This document shows, in pieces, positions 45,709-54,606 of a DNA stretch of 64,000 bases. How positions within the stretch are numbered: the first letter of the stretch is position 1; each line of letters opens with the position of its first letter. The position numbers and the translations under genes are program-made. The stretch covers positions 62,001 through 126,000 of the forward strand of contig JAXLXO010000012.1 in assembly GCA_046327915.1 (NCBI GenBank), written 5' to 3'. Origin of the DNA: VGTK01 sp046327915. GTDB taxonomy: Bacteria; Desulfobacterota; Binatia; UBA12015. Under the pieces are notes generated by a model. The model ran no database searches. It had not been told where the DNA came from and was given only the letters and a program-made list of their open reading frames with translations.

Positions 45709-46416
45709 ATGGAGCGCAAGGAGCTGCTGTACGAGGGGAAGGCCAAGCAGGTCTGGTCCACGCCCGACCCCGAGCTGGTCATCCAGTACTTCAAGGACGA
45801 CGCGACCGCGTTCAACGCGCAGAAGCGCGGCACGATCGCGAGCAAGGGCGTGCTCAACAACGCGATCTCCGAGCGGCTCTTCAAGCTGCTCGCCGACGCC
45901 GGCGTCAAGACGCATTTCGTCGCCAGGCCGTCCGAGCGGGAGATGGTGGTGAGGAAGCTCGCCATCTTCCCGATCGAGGTCGTGGTGCGGAACGTGGTGG
46001 CCGGCAGCCTCGCGACCCGGCTCGGCCGCGACGAGGGCGAGAAGCTGCCCGCTCCCGTGGTCGAGCTGTACTACAAGAACGACGCGCTCGGTGACCCGAT
46101 GATCAACGACTCGCACGCGATCGTCTTCGGACTCGCGACGCGATCCGATCTCGACACGATCGTCGCGACCAGCCTGCGCGTGAACGAGTCTCTGAAGGCC
46201 TTCTTCGCGGAGAGAAATCTCACGCTCGTGGATTTCAAGCTCGAGTACGGACGGGCCGCCGACGGCACGATCCTGCTCGGCGACGAGATCTGCCCCGACA
46301 CGTGCAGGCTCTGGGACGTGGCGAGCGGCGAGCGGCTCGACAAGGATCGCTTCCGGCGCGACCTCGGCAGGGTGGAGGAAGCGTATCAGGAAGTGTATAG
46401 GCGCGTCGTCCCGTGA
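45709..46416 (+). CDS. purC: SAICAR synthetase
   Basis: PurC joins aspartate to CAIR with ATP. The 235-residue protein has LLYEGKAKQVWST, FKDDATAFNAQKRG, VVRNVVAGSLATRLG and LVDFKLEYGR, ending with the DEICPDTCRLWD nucleotide region. GAGGAGCCC lies ahead of the ATG. The stop overlaps the purS start in a GTGA. Confidence 0.97.
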   Translation: MERKELLYEGKAKQVWSTPDPELVIQYFKDDATAFNAQKRGTIASKGVLNNAISERLFKLLADAGVKTHFVARPSEREMVVRKLAIFPIEVVVRNVVAGSLATRLGRDEGEKLPAPVVELYYKNDALGDPMINDSHAIVFGLATRSDLDTIVATSLRVNESLKAFFAERNLTLVDFKLEYGRAADGTILLGDEICPDTCRLWDVASGERLDKDRFRRDLGRVEEAYQEVYRRVVP

Positions 46417-46676
46417 TCGCGCGAGTGTTCATCACGCCCAAGAAGGGCGTTCTCGACCCGCAGGGCAGGGCCATCTCGTCCTCGCTGCATGCGCTCGGCT
46501 TCGGCGAGGTCGAGGACGTGCGCATGGGCAAGTACCTCGAGATCCGGCTCGGCCCGTCGCCCGAGGGTGATCCGGCCGCCCGGGTGCGCGCCATGTGCGA
46601 GCGCCTGCTGGCGAACGGCGTGATCGAGGACTTCCGCTTCGAGATCGACCAGGAGAATCCCGGACGCGGCGCATGA
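46413..46676 (+). CDS. purS: FGAM synthetase subunit PurS
   Basis: An 87-residue PurS, which bridges PurQ and the small PurL in the three-part FGAM synthetase found outside the enteric group. It has ARVFITPKKGVLDPQGRAI, ALGFGEVEDVRMGKYLEI and RLLANGVIEDFRFEI. The GTG start overlaps purC and its stop overlaps purQ (ATGA), so the subunits are made in a coupled way. Confidence 0.95.
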   Translation: MIARVFITPKKGVLDPQGRAISSSLHALGFGEVEDVRMGKYLEIRLGPSPEGDPAARVRAMCERLLANGVIEDFRFEIDQENPGRGA

Positions 46677-47440
46677 AGTGGGGCGTCGTCACGTTCCCGG
46701 GCTCGAACGACGACCACGGCACGCTGCACGTGCTGCGTCACGTTCTCGGGCACGAGGCGGTGTCGCTCTGGCACAAGAGCCGCGACCTGCAGGGGGTCGA
46801 CTGCGTCGTCCTGCCCGGCGGGTTCTCCTACGGCGACTACCTGCGCTGCGGTGCGATCGCGCGATTCTCGCCGCTGATGGGTGCGATCTCCGAGCACGCC
46901 GCGAACGGCGGGCTGGTGTTCGGCATCTGCAACGGATTCCAGGTCCTGTGCGAGGCGGGCCTGTTGCCCGGGGCGCTGGTGCGGAACCGCTCGCTGTCGT
47001 TCGTCTGCCGCGAGGTGAGCCTGCGCGTCGAGAGCGTCGCCAACCCGTTCGTGAACATGGCGCTGGTGGGCGACGTCTGGCGGATTCCCGTCAAGCACGG
47101 CGAGGGCTGCTACATCGCCGACGAGGCGACGCTGGACCAGATGGAGCGCGACGGCCAGATCCTGCTGCGCTACTGCCGCGCCGACGGCACGCGGGCGCGC
47201 GACGGCGGGGACGGCGGCGACTACAACTGCAACGGCTCGCTGCGCGACGTGGCCGGGGTCATGAACGCGACGCGCAACGTCTTCGGCATGATGCCGCACC
47301 CGGAGCACGGCGCGGATCCCGCACTGCGCGACGTCTGCTGGCCGGGCGCCGGCGTGCCCGACGGGCTGCGCATCTTCCAGTCGATTGCGGGATGGATCGC
47401 GGATCGCGGCCAGCGCTCGGCCGTCGATTCGATGCGGTGA
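46673..47440 (+). CDS. purQ: FGAM synthetase glutaminase subunit PurQ
   Basis: PurQ frees ammonia from glutamine for PurL. The 255-residue class I amidotransferase has VVTFPGSNDDHGTLHVL, LPGGFSYGDYLRCGAIA, the nucleophile Cys in GICNGFQVL and the His-Glu pair in MMPHPEH. The ATG overlaps the purS stop. The length is a little above the usual 225-235, with extra residues near the C terminus. Confidence 0.97.
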   Translation: MKWGVVTFPGSNDDHGTLHVLRHVLGHEAVSLWHKSRDLQGVDCVVLPGGFSYGDYLRCGAIARFSPLMGAISEHAANGGLVFGICNGFQVLCEAGLLPGALVRNRSLSFVCREVSLRVESVANPFVNMALVGDVWRIPVKHGEGCYIADEATLDQMERDGQILLRYCRADGTRARDGGDGGDYNCNGSLRDVAGVMNATRNVFGMMPHPEHGADPALRDVCWPGAGVPDGLRIFQSIAGWIADRGQRSAVDSMR

Positions 47441-47444
47441 TCGA

Positions 47445-49655
47445 ATGGCCGAGCAGCAGGTCAATCTCCAGGTCGCGCGCGAGCACGGACTCACCGACGA
47501 GGAGTACGAGCGCCTGACGAAGGCCGTCGGCCGTACGCCGACGATCGAGGAGCTCGGCGTCGCGACCGTCATGTGGTCCGAGCACTGCAGCTACAAGAGC
47601 TCGCGCTTCCACCTGAAGAAGCTGCCCACCGAGGGCAAGCGCGTCGTGCAGGGCCCGGGCGAGAACGCGGGCGCGATCTCGATCGGCGAGGGCCTCGCGA
47701 TCGTGTTCAAGATCGAGAGCCACAACCACCCGTCGTACATCGAGCCCTACCAGGGCGCCGCGACGGGTGTCGGCGGGATCCTGCGCGACATCTTCACCAT
47801 GGGCGCCCGTCCGATCGCGTCGATGGACTCGCTGCGCTTCGGCAGCTTCGACCACCCGCGCACGCGCTACCTCGTGCACGGCGTGGTCGCCGGCGTCGGC
47901 GGCTACGGCAACTCGATCGGCGTGCCGACGGTCGGCGGCGAGCTGGTCTTCGATCCGGGCTACGATCGCAACTGCCTCGTGAACGCGTTCACGCTCGGCG
48001 TGGTCGAGGAGTCGCGCCTGATGAGCGCGAAGGCGACCGGCGTCGGCAACCTCGTCATGATGTTCGGCTCGCGCACCGGCCGCGACGGCATCCACGGCGC
48101 GAGCCTGCTCGCATCGGCTGAATTCGACGACAAGAGCGAGGAGAAGCGTCCGACCGTGCAGGTGGGCGATCCGTTCCTCGAGAAGCTGCTGCTCGAGGCG
48201 ACGCTCGAGATCCAGAAGAGCGACCTCGCGCTCGCGGTGCAGGACATGGGTGCCGCCGGCATCACCAGCTCGACGGTCGAGAGCGCGTACCGCGGCGAGC
48301 TCGGGATCGAGCTCGATCTGGATCAGGTGCCGCTGCGCGAGCACGGCATGTCGGCCTACGAGATCATGCTCTCCGAATCGCAGGAGCGCATGCTGCTCGT
48401 CACGAGGCCCGAGAACGTCGATGCGATCCGGGCGGTGTGCGAGAAGTGGGACCTCGAGTCGGCGGTGATCGGCAAGCTCACCGACGACCGGATGTACCGC
48501 GTCAAGCGCCATGGCAAGGAGGTCATCGCGCTGCCGGTCGACCTGCTGGCGGATCCACCCGCGCTGCAGCGTCCCTCGGCCGAACCGACGGAGACCGCGA
48601 CCGAGTTCAAGCTCGACGACCTGCCGGAGCCGCGCGACTACGCGCAGGTGCTGCGCCAGCTCATCGCGTCGCCGAACCTGTGCTCGCGGCGCTGGGTCTA
48701 CCAGCAGTACGACCACTACGTCGGTGCCGCGACGGCGGTTCATCCGGGCGGCGACGCGGCGGTCGTGCGGGTGCTCGGAACCGATCTGCACGTCGCGATG
48801 ACCGTCGACTGCAACGCGCGCTACACGCTGCTCGACCCGTATCTCGGTGCGTGCCTCGCGGTGTGCGAGGCGGCGCGCAATCTCGTCGCGACAGGCGCGG
48901 AGCCGCTCGCGATCTCCGACTGCCTGAACTTCGGCAGCCCGGAGCGTCCCGAGATCATGTGGCAGTTCGAGCAGGCGATCGCGGGCATCCGCGACGCGTG
49001 CGCCGCCTTCGAGACGCCCGTCGTCAGCGGCAACGTGAGCTTCTACAACGAGACCGACGGTCGCGGCATCCCGCCGACGCCGACCATCGCGATGGTCGGC
49101 CTGCTGCGCACGGCGAAGCCGATCACGCCGTGGTTCAAGAACGACGGCGACGTGGTGATGCTGCTGGGCCGGACGCGCGAGGAGGTGTCGGGCAGCGAGT
49201 ACGCCGCGGTGATCCACGGCAACACGCAGGGCCTGCCGCCGTGGGTCGACCTCGAGGCGGAGCGGCGGCTCCACCACGTCGTCCTCGAAGCGGCCGCGCG
49301 CGACCTGCTGTCGTCGGCGCACGATCTCTCCGAGGGCGGCCTCGCGATCGCGCTCGCCGAGTGCTGCTTCCTCGCGCCCGACGGGCTGCCCGCGCTCGGC
49401 GCGCGCATCCGGGTCGACGAGACCATGCGTGCCGACGCATTTCTCTTCGGCGAGAGCCAGGCGCGCATGCTGGTCAGCGTGCGCCGCGAGCACGTCGCGA
49501 CGGTACGCGACCTCGCGAACGACGCAGGAGTGGCGGTCGCCGTCCTCGGCGACGTCGGAGGCGGTATGTTGGAGTTCGACGGTCTCGCAAGCGTTTCGGT
49601 CGCCGAGCTTCGCGCAGTCTGGGACTCGGCCCTCGAAAAGCTCGTCAACGGCTGA
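47445..49655 (+). CDS. purL: FGAM synthetase subunit PurL (small form)
   Basis: The 736-residue small PurL catalyses ATP-dependent conversion of FGAR to FGAM with ammonia from PurQ. It contains MWSEHCSYKSSR, GPGENAGAISIGEG with the active-site region, IESHNHPSYIEPYQGAATGVGG and DMGAAGITSSTVE in the second lobe, and the second AIRS-like half with DCNARYTLLDPYLGA. The ATG is five bases after the purQ stop. Confidence 0.97.
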   Translation: MAEQQVNLQVAREHGLTDEEYERLTKAVGRTPTIEELGVATVMWSEHCSYKSSRFHLKKLPTEGKRVVQGPGENAGAISIGEGLAIVFKIESHNHPSYIEPYQGAATGVGGILRDIFTMGARPIASMDSLRFGSFDHPRTRYLVHGVVAGVGGYGNSIGVPTVGGELVFDPGYDRNCLVNAFTLGVVEESRLMSAKATGVGNLVMMFGSRTGRDGIHGASLLASAEFDDKSEEKRPTVQVGDPFLEKLLLEATLEIQKSDLALAVQDMGAAGITSSTVESAYRGELGIELDLDQVPLREHGMSAYEIMLSESQERMLLVTRPENVDAIRAVCEKWDLESAVIGKLTDDRMYRVKRHGKEVIALPVDLLADPPALQRPSAEPTETATEFKLDDLPEPRDYAQVLRQLIASPNLCSRRWVYQQYDHYVGAATAVHPGGDAAVVRVLGTDLHVAMTVDCNARYTLLDPYLGACLAVCEAARNLVATGAEPLAISDCLNFGSPERPEIMWQFEQAIAGIRDACAAFETPVVSGNVSFYNETDGRGIPPTPTIAMVGLLRTAKPITPWFKNDGDVVMLLGRTREEVSGSEYAAVIHGNTQGLPPWVDLEAERRLHHVVLEAAARDLLSSAHDLSEGGLAIALAECCFLAPDGLPALGARIRVDETMRADAFLFGESQARMLVSVRREHVATVRDLANDAGVAVAVLGDVGGGMLEFDGLASVSVAELRAVWDSALEKLVNG

Positions 49656-49669
49656 GCGGGCGCACGCGC

Positions 49670-51097
49670 ATGTTCTCACCCGACGCGGATCGCTTCCATG
49701 AAGAGTGCGGTGTGGTCGGCGTGTACGGCCACAACGAAGCGGCGAACCTCGCCTATCTCGCGCTCTACGCTCTGCAGCATCGCGGGCAGGAGTCCGCGGG
49801 CATCGTGTCGTCGCGCGGCGACGCGCTGATCTCGCACCGCGGGCTCGGGCTCGTCGCCGACATCTTCCACCCGGACATCATCCGGCGTCTCGTCGGAACG
49901 GCGGCGATCGGGCACAACCGCTACGCGACGCACGGCGAGACGGTGCTCAAGAACGCGCAGCCGCTGGTGGTCGAGTACCAGGGCGGGGCGCTCGCGGTCG
50001 CGCACAACGGCAACCTCGTGAACGCCAACGAGCTCCGCGAGCGTCTCGAGGCGACGGGCTCGATCTTCCAGTCGACGTCCGACACCGAGGTCGTGATCCA
50101 CCTGATCGCGCAGGCGACCGGCCCGACGCTGGTCGACCGCGTGATCGCAGCGCTCTCCGAGGTGCGAGGCGCGTACTCGCTGGTGTTCCTCTCGAAGGAC
50201 GAGCTGATCGTCGCGCGCGATCCTCTGGGCTTTCGGCCGCTGGTGCTCGGACGCGTCAAGGACGCCTGGGTCGCCGTCTCCGAGACCTGCGCGCTCGACC
50301 TGATCAACGCGACGTACGTGCGCGAGGTCGAGCCGGGAGAGGTCATCGTGATCGGCAAGGAAGGCATGAAGTCTTTCCACCCGTTCCCGCCGGTGCCGGC
50401 GCGGCGCTGCGTGTTCGAGTACGTGTACTTCGCCCGTCCCGACAGCCGCGTGTTCGGCCGGACGGTGTACCAGGTGCGTCGCGAGCTCGGACGCCAGCTG
50501 GCGCGCGAGACGCACGTCGAGGCAGACGTCGTCACGCCCGTGCCCGATTCCGGCGTGCCGGCCGCGATCGGCTACGCGGAGCAGTCGGGCATCCCGTATC
50601 AGCTCGGGCTCATCCGCAATCACTACGTCGGAAGAACGTTCATCGAGCCGACGGACTCGATCCGCCACTTCGGCGTGCGCGTCAAGCTCAACGCGATGCC
50701 CGAGATCCTCGAGGGCAAGCGCGTCGTCGTGGTGGACGACTCGCTGGTGCGCGGCACGACGAGCCAGAAGATCGTGACCATGCTGCGCAACGCCGGCGCG
50801 AAGGAGGTGCACATGCGCATCTGCTCGCCGCCGACGATCAGCCCCTGCTACTACGGTATCGACACGCCGACGCGCGAGGAGCTGGTCGGGGCGCGCCACA
50901 CGGTCGACGAGATCTGCAAGTTCATCGGCGCCGACTCGCTGGGCTATCTGAGCGAGTCCGGGCTGTACGCGTTCCTCGACGGCGGCGAGCGCGACTTCTG
51001 CGACGCGTGCTTCACCGAGCGCTACCCGACGCCGGTCGCGGAGGGGAAGGAGCCGCGGCAGCTGCAGCTCTTCGACGCGGCGGCGACCGCGGCGTAG
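49670..51097 (+). CDS. purF: amidophosphoribosyltransferase
   Basis: PurF makes phosphoribosylamine from PRPP and glutamine, the first committed step of purine synthesis. The 475-residue protein has a short propeptide ending before the nucleophile Cys13 in HEECGVVGVYGH, QHRGQESAGI, and the PRPP loop VVVVDDSLVRGTTS. Cysteines in RRCVFEYVYFA and DFCDACFT fit the Fe-S-containing Bacillus type. It is last in the pur run; pur cluster genes purD, purM, purE/K and purH are not in this window. Confidence 0.97.
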   Translation: MFSPDADRFHEECGVVGVYGHNEAANLAYLALYALQHRGQESAGIVSSRGDALISHRGLGLVADIFHPDIIRRLVGTAAIGHNRYATHGETVLKNAQPLVVEYQGGALAVAHNGNLVNANELRERLEATGSIFQSTSDTEVVIHLIAQATGPTLVDRVIAALSEVRGAYSLVFLSKDELIVARDPLGFRPLVLGRVKDAWVAVSETCALDLINATYVREVEPGEVIVIGKEGMKSFHPFPPVPARRCVFEYVYFARPDSRVFGRTVYQVRRELGRQLARETHVEADVVTPVPDSGVPAAIGYAEQSGIPYQLGLIRNHYVGRTFIEPTDSIRHFGVRVKLNAMPEILEGKRVVVVDDSLVRGTTSQKIVTMLRNAGAKEVHMRICSPPTISPCYYGIDTPTREELVGARHTVDEICKFIGADSLGYLSESGLYAFLDGGERDFCDACFTERYPTPVAEGKEPRQLQLFDAAATAA

Positions 51098-51110
51098 CCG
51101 CTTTCGCCGC

Positions 51111-52775
51111 TCAGGACGCCGGCCGCGGCCGGTGCGTCAGCGGGTCGCGCACGAGGATCGTGTCGTGGCGCTCGTGCACGTCGTCGCGCTTCGGGCAGTC
51201 GATGTTGAAGTGCAGCCCGCGGCTCTCGCGGCGCAGCGTGGCCGACGCGATGATCAGATCCGCGACGGTCGCGATGTTGCGCAGCTCGAGCAGGTCCGAG
51301 GTGGGCAGGAAGTCCCAGTAGTCGCGCTGGATCTCGTCGAGCACGAGGTCGATGCGCGCTCGCGCGCGGGCGAGGCGCTGGTCGCTGCGCACGATGCCGA
51401 CGTAGTTCCACATGAAGCGGCGGATCTCCTCCCAGTTCTGGCCGATGAGAACCGCTTCGTCGGTGTCGCGCGCGCGTCCCGGGTTCCAGTCGGGCAGCGT
51501 CGGGACCTCGCCACCGCGATCCGCACCGACGCGCGCGGTCGCGTGCACTGCGGCGCGGCGTCCGAAGACCAGGCCCTCCAGCAGGGAATTCGACGCGAGC
51601 CGGTTCGCACCGTGCAGGCCGGTCATCGCGACCTCGCCGGCGGCGTACAGCCCGTCGATCGAGGTCCGTCCGTCCTGGTCGGTGACGACGCCGCCGCAGG
51701 TGTAGTGCGCTGCGGGCACGACGGGAATCGGCTCGCGCGCGGGATCGATGCCGTAGCTCCGGCAGCGCGCGAGGATGGTCGGGAAGCGCTCCTCGAGAAA
51801 CGCGCGGTCGCGGTGCGAGATGTCGAGGAACACGTTGTCGAAGCCGTGCAGCTTCATCTCGTGGTCGATCGCGCGCGCCACGATGTCGCGCGGCGCGAGC
51901 TCGGCGCGCGGGTCGTACGCCGCCATGAACGGCGTGCCGTCGGGGCGTTTCAGGATGCCGCCTTCGCCACGCACGGTCTCGCTGATCAGGAAGGACTTCG
52001 CCTGCGGGTGGTAGAGGCAGGTCGGGTGGAACTGGATGAACTCCATGTTCCCGATCGAGGCCCCCGCGCGGTAGGCGATCGCGACCCCGTCGCCGCTCGC
52101 GACGTCGGGGTTGCTCGTGTAAAGATAAACCTTCCCCGCGCCACCGGTGGCGAGCAGCGTGGCACGCGCGCGGAACGTCTTCACCTCACCGGTCGTCCGG
52201 TCGAGGAGGTAGGCGCCCCAGCAGCGCTCGGGTCCGGCCAGCCCGAACTTGGACGCGGTCAGCAGGTCGACCGCGATGTGCCGTTCGAGCAGGCGGATCG
52301 ACGGGTGCTTCGCGACCGCAGCGAGGAGCGCGCGCATCATCTCGGCGCCGGTCGCGTCGAGGGCGTGCAGGATGCGCCGGCGCGAGTGGCCGCCTTCGAG
52401 GCCCAGATCGACGTCGTACGCGTCCTCGGCGTCGGGGCGCAGCGAGAATCGTGTCCCGAGCGCGATCATCTCGCGCACGCGCTCCGGCCCCTCGCGCACG
52501 ACGAGCTCGACGATGTCGTGGTTGCAGAGGCCCGCGCCCGCCTCCTCGGTGTCGGCGGTGTGCGCGTCGAACGAGTCCTCGGGACTCCATACGCTCGCGA
52601 TGCCGCCCTGGGCGTAGCTGCTCGAGCCCTCGGGGAGGCGGTCCTTGGTCACCACGCTGACGCTGCCCGAGCGGGCGGCTTCGAGGGCGAAGCTCAGCCC
52701 GGCGATGCCGCTGCCGATGACGAGGTAGTCGGAGTCCAAAGGGTCACCGGGGCAGGGCCGGAGACGGCCCCGCAC
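51111..52775 (-). CDS. nadB: L-aspartate oxidase
   Basis: NadB oxidises aspartate to iminoaspartate for NAD synthesis. The 554-residue flavoprotein has the FAD-binding LVIGSGIAGLSFALEAA, SSYAQGGIASVW, EFIQFHPTCLYHP, the active-site HYTCGGVVTD and LHGANRLASNSLLEGLVFG. The C-terminal helical domain is intact. The assigned GTG start lacks a clear ribosome site; a TTG at the codon before DSDYLVIGSG is possible. It converges on purF with a 13-bp gap. Confidence 0.95.
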   Translation of the reverse strand: MRGRLRPCPGDPLDSDYLVIGSGIAGLSFALEAARSGSVSVVTKDRLPEGSSSYAQGGIASVWSPEDSFDAHTADTEEAGAGLCNHDIVELVVREGPERVREMIALGTRFSLRPDAEDAYDVDLGLEGGHSRRRILHALDATGAEMMRALLAAVAKHPSIRLLERHIAVDLLTASKFGLAGPERCWGAYLLDRTTGEVKTFRARATLLATGGAGKVYLYTSNPDVASGDGVAIAYRAGASIGNMEFIQFHPTCLYHPQAKSFLISETVRGEGGILKRPDGTPFMAAYDPRAELAPRDIVARAIDHEMKLHGFDNVFLDISHRDRAFLEERFPTILARCRSYGIDPAREPIPVVPAAHYTCGGVVTDQDGRTSIDGLYAAGEVAMTGLHGANRLASNSLLEGLVFGRRAAVHATARVGADRGGEVPTLPDWNPGRARDTDEAVLIGQNWEEIRRFMWNYVGIVRSDQRLARARARIDLVLDEIQRDYWDFLPTSDLLELRNIATVADLIIASATLRRESRGLHFNIDCPKRDDVHERHDTILVRDPLTHRPRPAS

Positions 52776-53017
52776 TTGCTTTGTCGCATCGGACGGCGGG
52801 CACGCGATAGGCGGAGCCCGCGTCGTACGGTAGGATCACGCGTGTCCCGGATGGGGGTCCGGGCGCGACGGTGGAGGCGGTGTGCGGGGGAAGTGGGGTC
52901 ACCATCGGGAGAGTAGGGCGCGAGGGCCGCGCGCGGCAAGCGAGCGGACGTTTCCCATCGCGGGATCATGCGCGCCTCTCCTCCCTGTCGGAAGTCTGAC
53001 CGGCGTGACCCTGCGGG

Positions 53018-53032
53018 CGGTCAATTTGACCG
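53018..53032. promoter_or_regulatory. palindromic operator-like site before the lytic transglycosylase
   Basis: CGGTCAATTTGACCG is a perfect 7+1+7 inverted repeat, 32 bases before the ATG at 53065. It contains a TTGACC that could serve as a -35 box. No second copy is seen in the window. The form suits a dimeric regulator, but the regulator is unknown. Confidence 0.45.
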
Positions 53033-53064
53033 TCGAACCGATCCGCCATAGGAGGGTGCAGCGG

Positions 53065-53814
53065 ATGACGCATCGGGGGGACGCCATCTCGGGCGCGGCT
53101 TTCGGGGGGAAGCGCGCTGCCTCGTCACGATTTCGCATCGTGGCGCCTGCTCTGCTCGTCGCAGCCATCGCCGCGGCGCCCGCGGCCGCTGCCGACGTCT
53201 ACAGCTTCAAGGACCGCACCGGAACGTTGCACTTCACCAACGTCCCCAGCGACCAGCGCTTCAAGGCCGTGCCCGACCAGGGTGGCCGCCCGATCCGCAT
53301 CTCGTACACGGGCCGCATCGGCGGCGATTCGGGCTCGCGAACCGCGCGCAGCATCGCGCGCGCGGATCGCATCTGGAACGAGCCGCCCGCGGACCTCGAG
53401 AAGATGATCGACGAGACGTCGCGCCGCTACGGGGTCGAGACGGCCCTGGTGCATGCAGTGGTGCGCGCCGAGTCCGCGTTCGATCACCTCGCGGTGTCGT
53501 CGGCCGGCGCGCAGGGCCTGATGCAACTCATGCCGGGAACCGCGCAGGAGGTCGGCGTCCGCGACGTCTTCCACCCGCAGCAGAACCTCGAGGGCGGCGT
53601 GTACTACCTGCGCTCGCTGCTCGACCGCTTCAACGGCGACTATCGCCTCGCGCTGGCCGGCTACAACGCCGGCCCGGGCGCGGTGGAGCGCTGCGGCGGC
53701 GTCCCGCCGTACTCGGAGACCATGGACTACGTCGAGCGCGTGTTCCGCTACCGGCAGGAGTACCTGCTGAGCCAGCGGCCGCGCCCGCTACGCGTCCAGG
53801 TCGCGTCGAGATGA
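53065..53814 (+). CDS. lytic transglycosylase with DUF4124 domain
   Basis: A 249-residue exported cell-wall enzyme. A signal peptide (IVAPALLVAAIAAAPAAAA) is followed by a short DUF4124 segment (DVYSFKDRTGTLHFTNVP), then the SLT domain (about 105-235) with the catalytic Glu in VVRAESAFDHLAVSSAGAQ, GLMQLMPGTA and AGYNAGPGAVERCGGVPPY. It cleaves peptidoglycan with formation of 1,6-anhydro ends. TAGGAGGG is nine bases before the ATG. The stop overlaps the pgsA start in an ATGA. The 289 bp before it hold one palindrome and no gene. Confidence 0.93.
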   Translation: MTHRGDAISGAAFGGKRAASSRFRIVAPALLVAAIAAAPAAAADVYSFKDRTGTLHFTNVPSDQRFKAVPDQGGRPIRISYTGRIGGDSGSRTARSIARADRIWNEPPADLEKMIDETSRRYGVETALVHAVVRAESAFDHLAVSSAGAQGLMQLMPGTAQEVGVRDVFHPQQNLEGGVYYLRSLLDRFNGDYRLALAGYNAGPGAVERCGGVPPYSETMDYVERVFRYRQEYLLSQRPRPLRVQVASR

Positions 53815-54425
53815 CCGTGGCCGACGAGCCGGCATCGGCTCCGGCTCGTGACGGTGCGCCCCGGCCGAACGCGCTCAATCTGCCGAACATCATCTCGCTG
53901 AGCCGCGTCGCGATCACGCCGCTGCTCATCTGGCTGCTGACCGATCCCGGCCGCACCGCCGCGTTCCTCGCGGCGTTCGCGTTCTTCGTGGCCTGCGTGA
54001 GCGACTGGCTCGACGGCTATCTCGCGCGCCGGCGCGGGCTGATCACGAACCTCGGCAAGTTCCTCGACCCGCTGGCGGACAAGGTCCTGATCATCAGCGC
54101 GCTGATCATGCTGACCGCGATGCCGCGCGAGCCGCGCGTGCCGGGCTGGATCGTCGCGGTGATCGCCGCGCGTGAGGTCGCGGTGACGGGACTGCGTGCG
54201 ATCGCACGCGACGAGGGGATCGTCCTCGGCGCCGAGTCGCTCGGCAAGGCGAAGATGACCTTCGAGATCGTCGCGCTGTTCTCGCTGCTGATGCACTACC
54301 GGCTCTGGCTCATCGACTTCCACGCGGCGGGCATGGTCTTCGTGTGGATCGCGATGGTGCTCGCGCTCTGGTCGGGCATCGCCTACCACCTCCGCCTCGC
54401 GCGCGTGATCTACCAGCGCGGCTAG
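53811..54425 (+). CDS. pgsA: CDP-diacylglycerol--glycerol-3-phosphate phosphatidyltransferase
   Basis: PgsA makes phosphatidylglycerol phosphate in the inner membrane. The 204-residue protein has several membrane helices and the CDP-alcohol phosphotransferase signature spanning about residues 65-92: DWLDGYLARRRG and KFLDPLADK, with all four Asp and the Gly/Ala/Arg positions in place. The N terminus has an extra polar 20 residues before LNLPNIISLSRVAITPLL. It is coupled to the transglycosylase gene. A strong hairpin follows the stop. Confidence 0.93.
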   Translation: MTVADEPASAPARDGAPRPNALNLPNIISLSRVAITPLLIWLLTDPGRTAAFLAAFAFFVACVSDWLDGYLARRRGLITNLGKFLDPLADKVLIISALIMLTAMPREPRVPGWIVAVIAAREVAVTGLRAIARDEGIVLGAESLGKAKMTFEIVALFSLLMHYRLWLIDFHAAGMVFVWIAMVLALWSGIAYHLRLARVIYQRG

Positions 54426-54508
54426 TACGACGAGGGGCCACGACGCCCCTCGCTCCACGCAGCCAAGCCGGGCAGGGCCCCACTCCTCGCGCTCGCTTTC
54501 GCTCGGCC
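54426..54508 (+). repeat. gene-3'-end repeat element, copy C
   Basis: Third copy. It begins six bases after the pgsA stop with an 8-bp hairpin, then GGGCCCCACTCC (54475-54486, identical to copy A) and CGCTCGCTTTCGCTCGGCC (54490-54508, matching copy B with one extra base). Confidence 0.5.
54431..54452 (+). terminator. hairpin after pgsA
   Basis: CGAGGGGC (54431-54438) pairs with GCCCCTCG (54445-54452) around a 6-nt loop, five bases after the pgsA stop. No T-tract follows. Confidence 0.5.
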
Positions 54509-54562
54509 GCGCGCTGCGCGCGCGGGATCGGGTGCCTGTACACCGCACTCGGCGGTGGTTGC

Positions 54563-54591
54563 TTGCGCCCCCGGATGGGGAGGGCTACGTT
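54563..54591 (+). promoter_or_regulatory. candidate promoter of the SRP RNA gene
   Basis: TTGCGC (54563-54568), a 17-bp spacer, TACGTT (54586-54591) followed by TTT. The predicted start near 54598 is about 10 bases before the long terminal stem. The architecture matches the candidate at 25318. Confidence 0.4.
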
Positions 54592-54606
54592 TTTCGCGTC
54601 GCCGGG

